DNA of 64,000 bases from Alkaliphilus metalliredigens QYMF. GTDB taxonomy: Bacteria; Bacillota; Clostridia; Peptostreptococcales; Natronincolaceae. Position 1 is the stretch's first letter. Each line of letters opens with the position of its first letter. Positions 41,914-50,651 of the stretch are shown one piece after another. The notes below the pieces were generated by a model. It was not told the origin of the DNA. It did no database searches and saw only the letters and a list, made by a program, of their open reading frames with translations. A program made the position numbers and the translations under genes. The stretch is from contig NC_009633.1 in assembly GCF_000016985.1 (NCBI RefSeq), positions 434,001 to 498,000 of the forward strand. The letters are read 5' to 3'.

Positions 41914-42963
41914 CTAGATTGTAATTCCTGCTTCTTCAAAGGTGGGCATACAATTGATCATATGACAAGCTGCTTCCACAATTGGAAAAACCAAAGCGGC
42001 ACCGGAGCCTTCACCAAGGCAAAGGTCCATGTGAATCATGGGCTTGATACCTAATAATTCAGTGGCCTTGATGCTTCCGATCTCAGCTGATGCGTGGGAA
42101 GGGATGAGATACTGCTTTGTCTTTGGTTCAAGGCTAACGGCAATCAGAGCAGCGGCTGTGGCGATGTACCCATCAACCACAACTGGTATTCTGTTGGCTG
42201 CTGCAGCCAGCATCACCCCTGCCATGCCAGCGATTTCTAGACCTCCAACCTTAGCAACAACATCAATACCATCAGTGGCATCAGGCTGATTGACCTCGAT
42301 AGCCCTTTTAATCACCGCTGCCTTTCGTTGAATTCCTTCTGGAGAAAGCCCTGCTCCTCTACCGGTGATCTCCTTGGGATCAAAATTTCCTAAAACCGAT
42401 AAGATAGCTGTGCTGGCGGTTGTATTACCTATGCCCATTTCACCAGTTCCTAATAGGGTGACACCATTTTTTATTTCTTCATTGGCTACTTCTATCCCTA
42501 CTTCTAATGCGCGGATAGCCTCTTCTCTGCTCATGGCCGGGCCCTTAGCCATGTTGTCAGTACCATATTTTATTTTCCTAATTAACACACCGGCATTGGG
42601 ATCTAAGTCTTCCTTGACACCTATATCCACTGGTATGATTTTTGTTCCGGAAACCTTTCCTAAGGCACATACACCTGTAACTCCTTTTACAAAATTCAGG
42701 GTTTGTACCACTGTAATTTCTTGGGGGAAACCAGCAATGCCTTCTTCATAAACCCCATGATCTGCTGCCATAACGATAATGGCTTTATTGGCTACAGTAG
42801 GATGGATGGTTTTTGTAATCCCCGCAAGTTGGACTGCTAAGTCCTCTAATCTACCCAGGCTCTTAGGGGGCTTGATTAAATTGTCCACCCGTTCCCTTGC
42901 CTTTTGCATTGTCTCTTGATCTAATTCTTCAATCATTCTAATGGTTTCTTTTAATTTGTTCAT
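41914..42963 (-). CDS. cobT: Nicotinate-nucleotide-dimethylbenzimidazole phosphoribosyltransferase
   Basis: 349 residues, the family length. PPKSLGRLEDLAVQLAGI, IVMAADHGVYEEGIAGFPQE, GTGEMGIGNTTASTAIL and the catalytic-Glu region DLCLGEGSGAALVFPIVEAA are all present. The enzyme activates the lower-ligand base for cobalamin assembly. It is under a B12 riboswitch on the same strand, so B12 should switch it off. Confidence 0.96.
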   Translation of the reverse strand: MNKLKETIRMIEELDQETMQKARERVDNLIKPPKSLGRLEDLAVQLAGITKTIHPTVANKAIIVMAADHGVYEEGIAGFPQEITVVQTLNFVKGVTGVCALGKVSGTKIIPVDIGVKEDLDPNAGVLIRKIKYGTDNMAKGPAMSREEAIRALEVGIEVANEEIKNGVTLLGTGEMGIGNTTASTAILSVLGNFDPKEITGRGAGLSPEGIQRKAAVIKRAIEVNQPDATDGIDVVAKVGGLEIAGMAGVMLAAAANRIPVVVDGYIATAAALIAVSLEPKTKQYLIPSHASAEIGSIKATELLGIKPMIHMDLCLGEGSGAALVFPIVEAACHMINCMPTFEEAGITI

Positions 42964-43007
42964 CTTTTATTCCTCCTCGTATATAACAACCTATTATATA
43001 AAAAAAG

Positions 43008-43052
43008 AAAAGTCCGCAGTTTATTTGAATAACAAATAAACTGCAGACTTTT
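43008..43052 (-). terminator. Riboswitch-controlled terminator of cobT
   Basis: On the minus strand AAAAGTCTGCAGTTTATTTG pairs with the near-complementary 43027-43008 segment, followed by CTTTTTTT. It lies between the B12 aptamer and the cobT ribosome site. Confidence 0.85.
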
Positions 43053-43071
43053 CCATCATCCACACATAAAA

Positions 43072-43235
43072 AAGTGATAGGCAGGTCTCCTGACTCAGGA
43101 TCTTCATTCCATTGCACCTTCCCAAATAAGATATTCAGTGGTATCAGCAATGAAACTCCCCATTACAGTGGTGGGACCGTTGAAGTTTTTCACTTCATTC
43201 CCTATTATCCTCAAAAGAGGCACCTATTACTTTTT
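43072..43235 (-). promoter_or_regulatory. Cobalamin (B12) riboswitch
   Basis: Read on the minus strand it contains the hallmark elements in order: GGTGCCTCTTTTGAGG, AATAGGGAATGAAGTG, the CGGTCCCACCACTGTAAT region, GGGAAGGTGCAATGG and the B12 box-like CTGAGTCAGGAGACCTGCC. The aptamer is followed by an intrinsic terminator and cobT. Confidence 0.93.
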
Positions 43236-43413
43236 CTATACTTTTCAATATAATATTATAGGATAAGGTCCATAGAGTCAATCATTTTATTTTTGTTAAA
43301 ATTGTTAGTTAAGGTTACACTGGCATAATGAAGGAGTACTGGGTAAGGTTCTAAAAATAAAACCAATCAGATGATTCTGATAAAAGCCAAATAACAATTA
43401 TTGAAGAAAAGTG

Positions 43414-43442
43414 TTGCAAAATTCTGAAAAATAAATTATAAT
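43414..43442 (+). promoter_or_regulatory. Strong promoter of the permease leader
   Basis: TTGCAA (43414-43419), a 17-base spacer and a perfect TATAAT (43437-43442). It faces the NCS2 permease gene 360 bases away; a terminator stands in between. Confidence 0.75.
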
Positions 43443-43515
43443 AATGTTTATATTTTAAAATAACAATTCTTTAAAACCAATACTTCTTAAAATTGAATCC
43501 TTCTGATAGGCAATG

Positions 43516-43567
43516 GCGTCTACAAACAAAAGATTAATTTCTTTTGATTTGTGGACGTTTTTTTTGG
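43516..43567 (+). terminator. Terminator/attenuator in the permease leader
   Basis: CGTCTACAAACAAAAGA pairs with TCTTTTGATTTGTGGACG, followed by T8. As no gene lies between the promoter at 43414-43442 and this stem, it must act as an attenuator or end a small RNA of about 115 bases. Confidence 0.75.
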
Positions 43568-43721
43568 TTTAGCAAGAAAGGTAAGGTGAAACTAAATAAA
43601 AGGGGGGAAGGAAAGTCAAGGAGAAAAAGGGATGGAAAGTAAAAAACACGAACTATATACTCGAAATTAATGCATATTGTTACTAATATTACAAACTTAA
43701 ATATAATATACCGAAAAAAGA

Positions 43722-43752
43722 TTCGCAAATTATGTTGTTTTATGTTATGCTA
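43722..43752 (+). promoter_or_regulatory. Promoter motif shared with the xanthine dehydrogenase operon
   Basis: From TTCG 43722 to CTA 43752 the sequence matches 49277-49307 at most positions without gaps (TTCG-A-A--ATGT-GTTTTATGTTAT-CTA). TGTTATGCT forms an extended -10. It stands 48 bases before the permease ATG. Confidence 0.65.
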
Positions 43753-43800
43753 TTTCAAAAGAAATATAAAATCATCAACAACAAATAGGGGGGACTTAAA

Positions 43801-45114
43801 ATGGAAAAAAAGTCAAGTGTTTATGAGTTGGAGGGTGTACCACCGTTAAAAGAAGCCATACCGTTAGGTATGCAACATGTGCTGGCAATGTTTGCTGGGA
43901 ATATTACACCAATCATGGTTATTGCAGGTGCTTTATCAATTTCTGTACAGGATAGAACTTTTTTGATTCAAGCTTCTATGTTCATCGCGGGAGTTGTGAC
44001 CCTGCTACAATTGTATTTTGGCGCAAAGCTTCCGATTGTCATGGGGACAAGCTCTGGCTTCATAGGAACCAGTCTAGCCATAGGAGCTAAATATGGTTTG
44101 GCGGGAATTTTGGGAGCTTCTCTTATTGGAGGTGTTTTTGAAGGGGTCTTAGGTTTTTTTATTAAGCCTTTAAGAAAGTTTTTTCCACCACTGGTTACGG
44201 GAACAGTGGTACTTACCATTGGACTTTCACTAATTCCAATAGGAGTAAGATCCTTTGGAGGTGGATCGGGAGCTGCTGATTTTGGTTCTCTATCAAATCT
44301 TTTTTTAGGAACTGTGGTTTTGGTAACAATACTAATGCTTAAGCAATTCACAAAAGGATTTTCAAGTGCTTCTGCAATTCTTATCGGAATCATAGTAGGT
44401 TATCTGATAGCGATTCCAATGGGTAAGGTAGACTTCGGTACTGTGCAGGGGGCTGGATGGTTCAGTTTCCCGACGCCATTGAAATTTGGTTTAGCCTTTC
44501 ATTGGGATGCCATTGTAGCAATGGGCGTTATGTACATTGTCACAGCTGTTGAAACTGTAGGTGATATTTCAGGTATCACAATGGGAGGATTAAAAAGAGA
44601 CGCCACTGATAAGGAATTATCTAGTGGGGTAATAATGGATGGTATTGGTAGCTCTCTTGCGGCACTGTTCGGCGTACTACCCAATACTTCATTTAGTCAG
44701 AATGTGGGTATCGTCGCACTGACAGGCGTTGTGAATAGATTTGCCATAGCAACTGGAGCCATATTTTTAATTATTGCGGGATTATTCCCAAAGGTTGGAG
44801 CACTAATATCCATTATGCCAAGTAGTGTGCTAGGCGGAGCAGCAATCATTATGTTTTCAATGATCACCATCAGTGGGATTAATTTGGTTACCCAAGAGCC
44901 ACTGGATGGACGTAATGGAATCATCCTTGCGACTGCTTTAGCATTAGGGCTAGGAATGAGTTCTGTTCCAGAAATATTAGTCAATATGCCGGAAGGAATT
45001 CGACTTTTATTTGGTGGTTCGGGTATTGTTATAGCGGCAACAGTTGCTCTTGTGCTTAATATTGTTTTTCCAAAGACAAGTACACCTGAAAAGGCAAAGG
45101 AAAGTGCAGTTTAA
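43801..45114 (+). CDS. NCS2 xanthine/uric acid permease
   Basis: 437 residues with about twelve to fourteen hydrophobic segments. GMQHVLAMFAGNITPIMVI holds the QH motif of helix 1; VTAVETVGDISGIT the substrate Glu of helix 8; PNTSFSQNVGIVALTGVVNR the NCS2 signature. The family takes up xanthine, urate or uracil. A regulatory motif shared with the molybdenum hydroxylase operon supports a purine substrate. AGGGGGG precedes ATG 43801. Confidence 0.92.
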   Translation: MEKKSSVYELEGVPPLKEAIPLGMQHVLAMFAGNITPIMVIAGALSISVQDRTFLIQASMFIAGVVTLLQLYFGAKLPIVMGTSSGFIGTSLAIGAKYGLAGILGASLIGGVFEGVLGFFIKPLRKFFPPLVTGTVVLTIGLSLIPIGVRSFGGGSGAADFGSLSNLFLGTVVLVTILMLKQFTKGFSSASAILIGIIVGYLIAIPMGKVDFGTVQGAGWFSFPTPLKFGLAFHWDAIVAMGVMYIVTAVETVGDISGITMGGLKRDATDKELSSGVIMDGIGSSLAALFGVLPNTSFSQNVGIVALTGVVNRFAIATGAIFLIIAGLFPKVGALISIMPSSVLGGAAIIMFSMITISGINLVTQEPLDGRNGIILATALALGLGMSSVPEILVNMPEGIRLLFGGSGIVIAATVALVLNIVFPKTSTPEKAKESAV

Positions 45115-45166
45115 TTTACAAGAACGACACTGAAGATAAATATAACAGTAGGTAAAGTAATACAAA

Positions 45167-45205
45167 AAGTATCAGATAATATTTTATTATCTGGTACTTT
45201 TTTAT
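45167..45205 (+). terminator. Terminator after the permease gene
   Basis: AAGTATCAGATAAT pairs with ATTATCTGGTACTT around ATTTT, followed by T6. Confidence 0.85.
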
Positions 45206-45339
45206 GTAATAGGATTAGAGTGTCAAAAGCTTACATATAAAAATGAATTATATACACCAGATAATTTAATACAAACACCATTATTTATCCGAATTTGATA
45301 TAATTAGTTTAATATAACTAATTATGGAGGGATTGAAAA

Positions 45340-45756
45340 GTGGCTTTTGTAGCAAATGATTATAATCAAATATCTTTAAATGACAGTGCTTTTTCCCTTA
45401 CACAAAGAGAGAAAAAATTTCTTGCGAAATCATGGGCAAAAGCCTTTGCACAAAAAGTATTTCCTGCTATTGATGAAGAAGAGTTTTCTGTCCTCTATAG
45501 CGATAAAGCATTCCGTCCTAATACACCCGTTAATGTTATTATTGGGGCCATGATATTAAAGGAGATGCATGGAGTTACAGATGAAGAGATTTTAGAATCA
45601 CTTATATTCGATATACGTTTTCAGTATGGCCTGCATACTACCAGTTCTATGGAACAGCCTTTAAGTGACCGAAGCCTAAGTCGTTTTCGCGAAAGATGTA
45701 CCACTTATGAAGCAATGACAGGAATAGTATTGTTTTATAAGGATAGTTGTATTTAA
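45340..45756 (+). pseudogene. IS1182-family transposase, N-terminal fragment
   Basis: 138 residues. FRPNTPVNVIIGAMILKEMH, EILESLIFDIRFQYGLHTTS and LSDRSLSRFRERCTTYE are the DUF772 N-terminal domain of IS1182 transposases, which normally exceed 450 residues. The DDE part is gone and the sequence ends in unrelated AT-rich DNA. GGAGGG before GTG 45340 remains. Confidence 0.85.
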
Positions 45757-46070
45757 TTTTACTGGAATATATTCCCTGAAGGCTTAATTGTAGAGCTCCA
45801 TCAACAAAACTGAAAAAAATTTTAAAAATCAATAGAAATATTATCTAATTTTTGAACACTAGTGAAAATAACTGTAATTAAATGAATGTTATAAGGATTA
45901 TAGTTTGAAAAAATATAAAAATTTGTAAAATAAAGAAGGAATTTGTAGAAAAAATGTCGAAATATAGTTTTAGAGTTGAAGTATAAGTACTATCTAAACG
46001 GGACTTATATTAGATAAAAAGTCCTACTGAGAATATAGTTTAATTGAAAATTGCATAATACCAACAATAA
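45757..46070. other. AT-rich gap without genes
   Basis: No frame, hairpin or promoter stands out between the IS1182 relic and the riboswitch, except TTGAAA near 46044 which may be part of the riboswitch promoter. Confidence 0.4.
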
Positions 46071-46073
46071 TGT

Positions 46074-46166
46074 TGATAAAAGCAAACTTATTGAAAAATA
46101 AGGGCGCAAAGCTATGGGTCTAAGGGAAGACACTATTCCTATGATTGCCAGGTTGCCGGAATGCTA
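46074..46166 (+). promoter_or_regulatory. Cyclic di-GMP-I (GEMM-I) riboswitch
   Basis: The aptamer core is clear: AGCAAACTTATTGAAAAATA, then AGGGCGCAAAGCTATGGGTC, and the closing TGATTGCCAGGTTGCCGGA. GAAA tetraloop and receptor-like second stem are in place. It precedes a chemoreceptor gene, a common target. Confidence 0.95.
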
Positions 46167-46248
46167 ATTAGTAAGTGTAAAAGCCAATATGCTTACTGAT
46201 TAGTTGTGTATTAAGACATCGGGCCCCTTTAATAGAGGCCCATTTTTT
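46164..46248 (+). terminator. Expression platform and terminator of the c-di-GMP riboswitch
   Basis: CTAATTAGTAAG pairs with CTTACTGATTAG (first stem), then GGGCCCCTTT...AGAGGCCC with T6 forms an intrinsic terminator ending near 46248. Confidence 0.8.
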
Positions 46249-46587
46249 ATGAAGAGATAAAGATTTTTTATTGATAGTAAGTTCTCACTTACATTCCGCA
46301 TAAATATTCTAAAATCATAATAAAAATTTGAAATTATTTAAAAATATCACAGTTGCAAATTTCCTTTAATTCAAATAAAAGGATTTAATTTGCATAAATC
46401 AATAATTAGTGAAAAATAAATATACATTCAGCGGAATGTGAGTTTTAAAATACGATAACAAATTTGTAAAAAAAAAGGGGGGGGATGAGAAAAATAGATG
46501 TATTCATACAAGAAGAAATAGAGGTCCTGATAATACATTTTTAGTTCTAAAATAGTTTGCTACTAAGTGTTTATAGGAGGAATCACA
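46249..46587. other. Long leader between riboswitch and chemoreceptor gene
   Basis: Contains inverted copies ACATTCCGC (about 46294) and GCGGAATGT (about 46430), an A9G8 homopolymer near 46469-46486, and a 19-codon ORF just after it (MRKIDVFIQEEIEVLIIHF). The function of this stretch is unclear. Confidence 0.45.
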
Positions 46588-47895
46588 ATGTCAAATGGTA
46601 ACGTTTCTAAGATTAAAAGTATCAGAAAAGCTGGGATGGGTTTACAGTTTAAATTGACTGTTTTTATTGTTCTTGCATTTACTTTTGTCACTACAGGCAA
46701 CTCTATCTTTCTGCAATATGCATCTCAAGTGATGGATAATCTATTGCTTATGAATGTGATGTCAACTTTAGTTTCAATTTTCTTAGCTGGTTGTGTAGCT
46801 TTTGGTATCATTAAGTTTTTTATAAAGAAACCATTAGATAGCTTAACTGATCTAGGAAAAAGATTAGCAAATAACAATCTTACGGAAAAAGTACAAGTTA
46901 AAAGTAAAGATGAATTTGGACAATTGTCTGATATGTTTAACCATACTATAGAAAATTTACGGGTCCTAATTGGACAAATACAGAATGCTACTGAAACGAT
47001 TAACTTGTCTACCCAACAATTAGCTGATAGTTCTAGTGATATGAATGAGTTTAGTGAAGTGATTTCCAATAGCACTCAACAACTAGCCAATGGTTCCAAT
47101 GAACAAAGTCAAAGCATTACGGATATTGGACATGCAGTTGATGAACTAGCCAAAAATATACAAGATATTGATGTAAAGCTAAAGAAATTAGATGAATCAA
47201 CAGATAGTGTTATGGAAAAAGCTGCAACTGGACAAGTTACAATAGATGAAAATATGAATGTAATGCAAGAAATAGCGGATTTCACCGATGGTTTAGGGGG
47301 AACGATAAGAACATTAAAAAATGATTCCGATGAGATCTCACAAATATTACAAATGATAAATAATATTGCTGAACAAACAAATCTTCTTGCTTTAAATGCT
47401 TCTATAGAGGCAGCAAGAGCAGGAGATGCTGGTAGAGGTTTTGCGGTAGTTGCAGAAGAAATTAGAAAGCTTGCTGAAAATTCTAAAGGGGAAACTGAAA
47501 ACATAGAGGCGTTGATAAAAAATACACAACAGAACACGAGTAAAGCTGTTAGCTTGATGAATGATGCAGATAAGCAAATAGAAAAGGGGTTAGAAACTTC
47601 ACAAAGAACTAAAGATGCTTTTAGCAGTATTATTCAAGGTACGGAAGAAAGTATATTACAAGTTAAAGAGATTAATAGCTTATCTACAGATGTAGCAAGT
47701 ATTAGTCAAGAAATCTCTGCTACTGTTCAAGAAATATCGGCAGTGATCGAAGAATCATCCGCAGTCACCGAAGAAGTAGCAAGTGGTACCGAACAACAAG
47801 GGACTGAGTTTAAAAAGATGATGGGTTCTATTCAAAAATTATCTACAATAGGTGAAGAATTAACTAGTTTAATTGGACAATTCAAAACAAAGTAG
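46588..47895 (+). CDS. Methyl-accepting chemotaxis protein without a sensor domain
   Basis: 435 residues from ATG 46588 (AGGAGG upstream). Two membrane helices (about residues 17-40 and 45-68) are joined by a very short loop, so there is no extracellular ligand domain. A HAMP domain follows ([19 protein letters not shown]), then a long signalling coil with the tip [18 protein letters not shown] and [16 protein letters not shown]. It may sense membrane or cytoplasmic state. Control by c-di-GMP through the upstream riboswitch links it to the motile-sessile choice. Confidence 0.93.
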   Translation: MSNGNVSKIKSIRKAGMGLQFKLTVFIVLAFTFVTTGNSIFLQYASQVMDNLLLMNVMSTLVSIFLAGCVAFGIIKFFIKKPLDSLTDLGKRLANNNLTEKVQVKSKDEFGQLSDMFNHTIENLRVLIGQIQNATETINLSTQQLADSSSDMNEFSEVISNSTQQLANGSNEQSQSITDIGHAVDELAKNIQDIDVKLKKLDESTDSVMEKAATGQVTIDENMNVMQEIADFTDGLGGTIRTLKNDSDEISQILQMINNIAEQTNLLALNASIEAARAGDAGRGFAVVAEEIRKLAENSKGETENIEALIKNTQQNTSKAVSLMNDADKQIEKGLETSQRTKDAFSSIIQGTEESILQVKEINSLSTDVASISQEISATVQEISAVIEESSAVTEEVASGTEQQGTEFKKMMGSIQKLSTIGEELTSLIGQFKTK

Positions 47896-48181
47896 CTAAT
47901 TGATTAATGATGTTCATAAAAAGTAAGGTAATTGCTAATGATAAACAACGATTGCCAAATCAAAATTTACTAGCAAACAAAGATCAATCTAAAGAAAAAG
48001 ATGAGATTACTAGAGGAAAAGGCAGTGGAGAAGAGGTTAAGGGACAAATAAGACTATGGAACAGTTCGTATGCAAAGCATACTTTTAGGCAAAGAAAATT
48101 TTTAGAATGGGAGTAGTTTAGCCTCCCATCTGGTTTATTAATTATTCTTTGAGCCTGAAAAGGCTAGGATGAAAATTTCAC

Positions 48182-49050
48182 CTAAATGTATTTTTCTAGT
48201 CTGTCTTCAAAGATGATTAATAGTTGATTCAACACTTGGTCCCAGTTATGGTAGCGCTGGGTCCATTTACTTTTTACATCCCAGTTATTTTCCCAGCTAT
48301 TAATCGCATAGGGATATTTAACTCCCCATTTGTCCTTTACAGAGCTTAGATTAGTTAGGGCTGTGCCTTCTTGCTGTATACACAGTTTTAAAATCCCGTG
48401 AGAACTCCCAGCCAAAAATTAGAACTTTCATTTTCTCCTATCTATATGCCTAGAATATCCTTGTATCCTTCAACATTCACCCCTAATACTACGTATGCGG
48501 CCTTATTGACAATCTGCCCTTCATGACGCACTTTATAATTTATAGCATCCATGCAAACAAAGGGGTACAGGGAATCCAGGGGTCTGTTTTGTCACTCTTT
48601 AATCTCTGGAATGACCCTATCAGTGATTTTACTGACCACTTTAAGAGACTTCAATGCCATAAATATCATTAATCTGATCATATATATATCGAGTAGACAT
48701 ACCTCTTACATAAAGAGAGATTACCTGTTCTTCAATACCTGATATATTTTTTTGATACTTCGGAACAATCCTAGGTCAAATTCCCCTTTACGATCTCGAG
48801 AGATCTTCAATTCAAACTCACCAAACTGGCTTTTCATCTTCTTAGAAGAATAACCGTTCCTAGCGTTATCTGTCTTCTTGGCCTTCTTCTCATGCTTTGA
48901 ATATCCAAGACCTACCTCAAGCTCCGCTTCAAGCATCTCCTATAAAGAATCCTTAAATAGATCCTTTAGAAAAGAGTGGATATCCCCTGCAGTAATTAAA
49001 TCATTGTCCTTGATCATGCTCCTTAATACTTCCTTCGGTAATGTACTCAT
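48182..49050 (-). pseudogene. IS256-family transposase, heavily decayed
   Basis: Minus-strand pieces read MSTLPKEVLRSMIKDNDLI, then after a TAG EMLEAELEVGLGYSKHEKKA, RNGYSSKKMKSQFGEFELKI, PLDSLYPFVCMDAINYKVRH and a C-terminal AINSWENNWDVKSKWTQRY. These follow IS256 (mutator) transposases in order. Several stops and frameshifts are present, and about 100 residues after NFWLGVL are deleted. Confidence 0.88.
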
Positions 49051-49120
49051 AACAAAACTCCTCTCTGGTAATTTTTGGTTTTCTAAATTGTGTTGATCGC
49101 TTAGTTGTTTCATCCAGCGA

Positions 49121-49142
49121 AAGCATCGAAGATGCTTTTTTA
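49121..49142 (+). terminator. Hairpin with T-run between IS relic and xdh promoter
   Basis: AAAGCATC pairs with GATGCTTT around GAA, followed by T. It isolates the xdh operon from upstream transcription. Confidence 0.6.
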
Positions 49143-49276
49143 TGGATTAACAAAGTGTAACGATAATAAATCAGATATAAAAATAAAAGCATCGAGAAAA
49201 ACACGAACAATAAACATGAAAAAACATATTAATTGTTCAGATAATACAAACCTTACAATTCTAAAACAAATAAATG

Positions 49277-49307
49277 TTCGAATAAAATGTCGTTTTATGT
49301 TATACTA
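49277..49307 (+). promoter_or_regulatory. Promoter motif of the xanthine dehydrogenase operon
   Basis: AATGTTCGAATAAAATGTCG followed by TTTTATGTTATACTA. TGTTATACT is an extended -10. The reverse complement of AATGTTCG is CGAACATT, like the core of Gram-positive PurBoxes. The block is shared with the permease promoter at 43722-43752. Confidence 0.65.
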
Positions 49308-49408
49308 CATTTAGATGAAATAGTGAAGGATTTATTTACTTGGCGTATTACTGGAGAGATAATAGGCTCTGGTTATATTAGAAAGTAGCGGAATGGGGAG
49401 TGATTAAA

Positions 49409-50200
49409 TTGTTTCAAATAAAAAACTATGCCATACCAAATACAATAGAAGAAGCCTATCAACTCTTAAATGAAAAAAGAGCCAACACCCTATTGGGAGG
49501 TTGTGGGTTTTTGAAAATGGGCAAAAAAACCATACCAACAGCCATTGATTTGTCCCATCTGGGATTAGATAAGATAAAAGAAGATGAAAACGCCATTGAA
49601 ATAGGGGCAATGACCAGTTTTAGAGCTGTAGAAGTGAGTTCTATTCTAAATGATCATTTTGATGGCATACTACCAAGGGCCGTAAAGGAAATTTTAGGGG
49701 TCCAATTTAGAAATGTGGTAACGGTTGGGGCAACTGTTTATTCAAGGTATGGGTTTTCTGATTTCATTACAGCTCTGCTAGCCCTTGACGCCTATGTGAT
49801 TTTATACAAAGGTGGAAAAATTCCTTTGGCGGCGTTTTTAGCCCAGGGATGTCAAAAGGATATTTTAATCAAAATAGTGATCCTAAAGAAAAACACAAGA
49901 GCAGCTTTTCATGCCATGAGGAATTCTCAAGGAGATTATGCCATATTAAATGTAGCGGTATCTAAAGAAAATAATGAATTCAAAATAGCGGTAGGGGCAA
50001 GACCACAAAGGGCGATGATTGCAAGGGAAGCGTCAAAGCTTTTAGGAGAAGGTCAATTAAGTGAAGCAATGATTGAAGAGGTTAGTATCCTGGCAGCTAA
50101 GGAGTTGACATTTGGGAGCAATATGAGAGGAACAAAGGAATACAGACAGATTCTTTGTAAGGCGCTAGTTAAAAGAGGAATCAAGGAGGTGCTCTCATGA
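49409..50200 (+). CDS. Molybdenum hydroxylase FAD-binding subunit (XdhB/CoxM type)
   Basis: 263 residues from TTG 49409, which has GGGGAG at 9 bases; GTG 49400 touches the site. NYAIPNTIEEAYQLLNEKRA opens the FAD domain. The usual AGGTD loop reads LGGCGFLKMG and the second FAD loop TVGATVYSRYGFSD, variants seen in clostridial xanthine dehydrogenases. It passes electrons from the Fe-S subunit to NAD or another acceptor. Confidence 0.88.
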   Translation: MFQIKNYAIPNTIEEAYQLLNEKRANTLLGGCGFLKMGKKTIPTAIDLSHLGLDKIKEDENAIEIGAMTSFRAVEVSSILNDHFDGILPRAVKEILGVQFRNVVTVGATVYSRYGFSDFITALLALDAYVILYKGGKIPLAAFLAQGCQKDILIKIVILKKNTRAAFHAMRNSQGDYAILNVAVSKENNEFKIAVGARPQRAMIAREASKLLGEGQLSEAMIEEVSILAAKELTFGSNMRGTKEYRQILCKALVKRGIKEVLS

Positions 50201-50649
50201 TGAAGATCAATGTGACAGTGAATGATGAACAATTAGAAATGGAAGTTGGTTATGATGAGTTTTTAGTAGAAGCCTTAAGAAGATATGGCTTTAATAGTGT
50301 GAAAAGAGGCTGTGACACAGGCTGTTGTGGATTATGTACCATTTGGATAAATGATCAACCCACTCTTTCCTGTAGTAGTCTTGCTGTGAGGGCAAATAAT
50401 CAAAAGATTACCACCATAGAAGGACTTCAGGAGGAAGCAACAGACTTTGCAAAGGTTTTAGTCAAAGAGGGTGCGGAACAATGTGGGTTCTGTAGTCCTG
50501 GTTTCATTATGACGATACTGGCCATGAAAAGAGAACTGAAAAATCCTACTGAAGAGGAGATCATCCATTATTTGACGGGAAACCTGTGTCGATGTACAGG
50601 ATATCTAGGGCAGCTCAGGGCAGTGAAAAAGTATATGGGGGTGGTGTGA
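50197..50649 (+). CDS. Molybdenum hydroxylase [2Fe-2S] subunit (XdhC/CoxS type)
   Basis: 150 residues. The first cluster motif is GCDTGCCGLCTIW with Cys of PTLSCSSLA; the second is QCGFCSPGFIM with LCRCTGYLGQ. All eight cysteines are present. AAGGAGGTG lies before ATG 50197, which overlaps the FAD-subunit gene by 4 bases. Confidence 0.95.
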   Translation: MMKINVTVNDEQLEMEVGYDEFLVEALRRYGFNSVKRGCDTGCCGLCTIWINDQPTLSCSSLAVRANNQKITTIEGLQEEATDFAKVLVKEGAEQCGFCSPGFIMTILAMKRELKNPTEEEIIHYLTGNLCRCTGYLGQLRAVKKYMGVV

Positions 50650-50651
50650 AG

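Noticed and set aside
43440-43570. Purine riboswitch before the NCS2 permease
   Set aside because: The conserved loop-loop and junction sequences of the purine aptamer are missing; only a promoter and terminator are certain.
47907-48116. 69-codon ORF after the chemoreceptor gene
   Set aside because: Starts ATGATG without a ribosome site, has a low-complexity charged sequence and no recognisable family.
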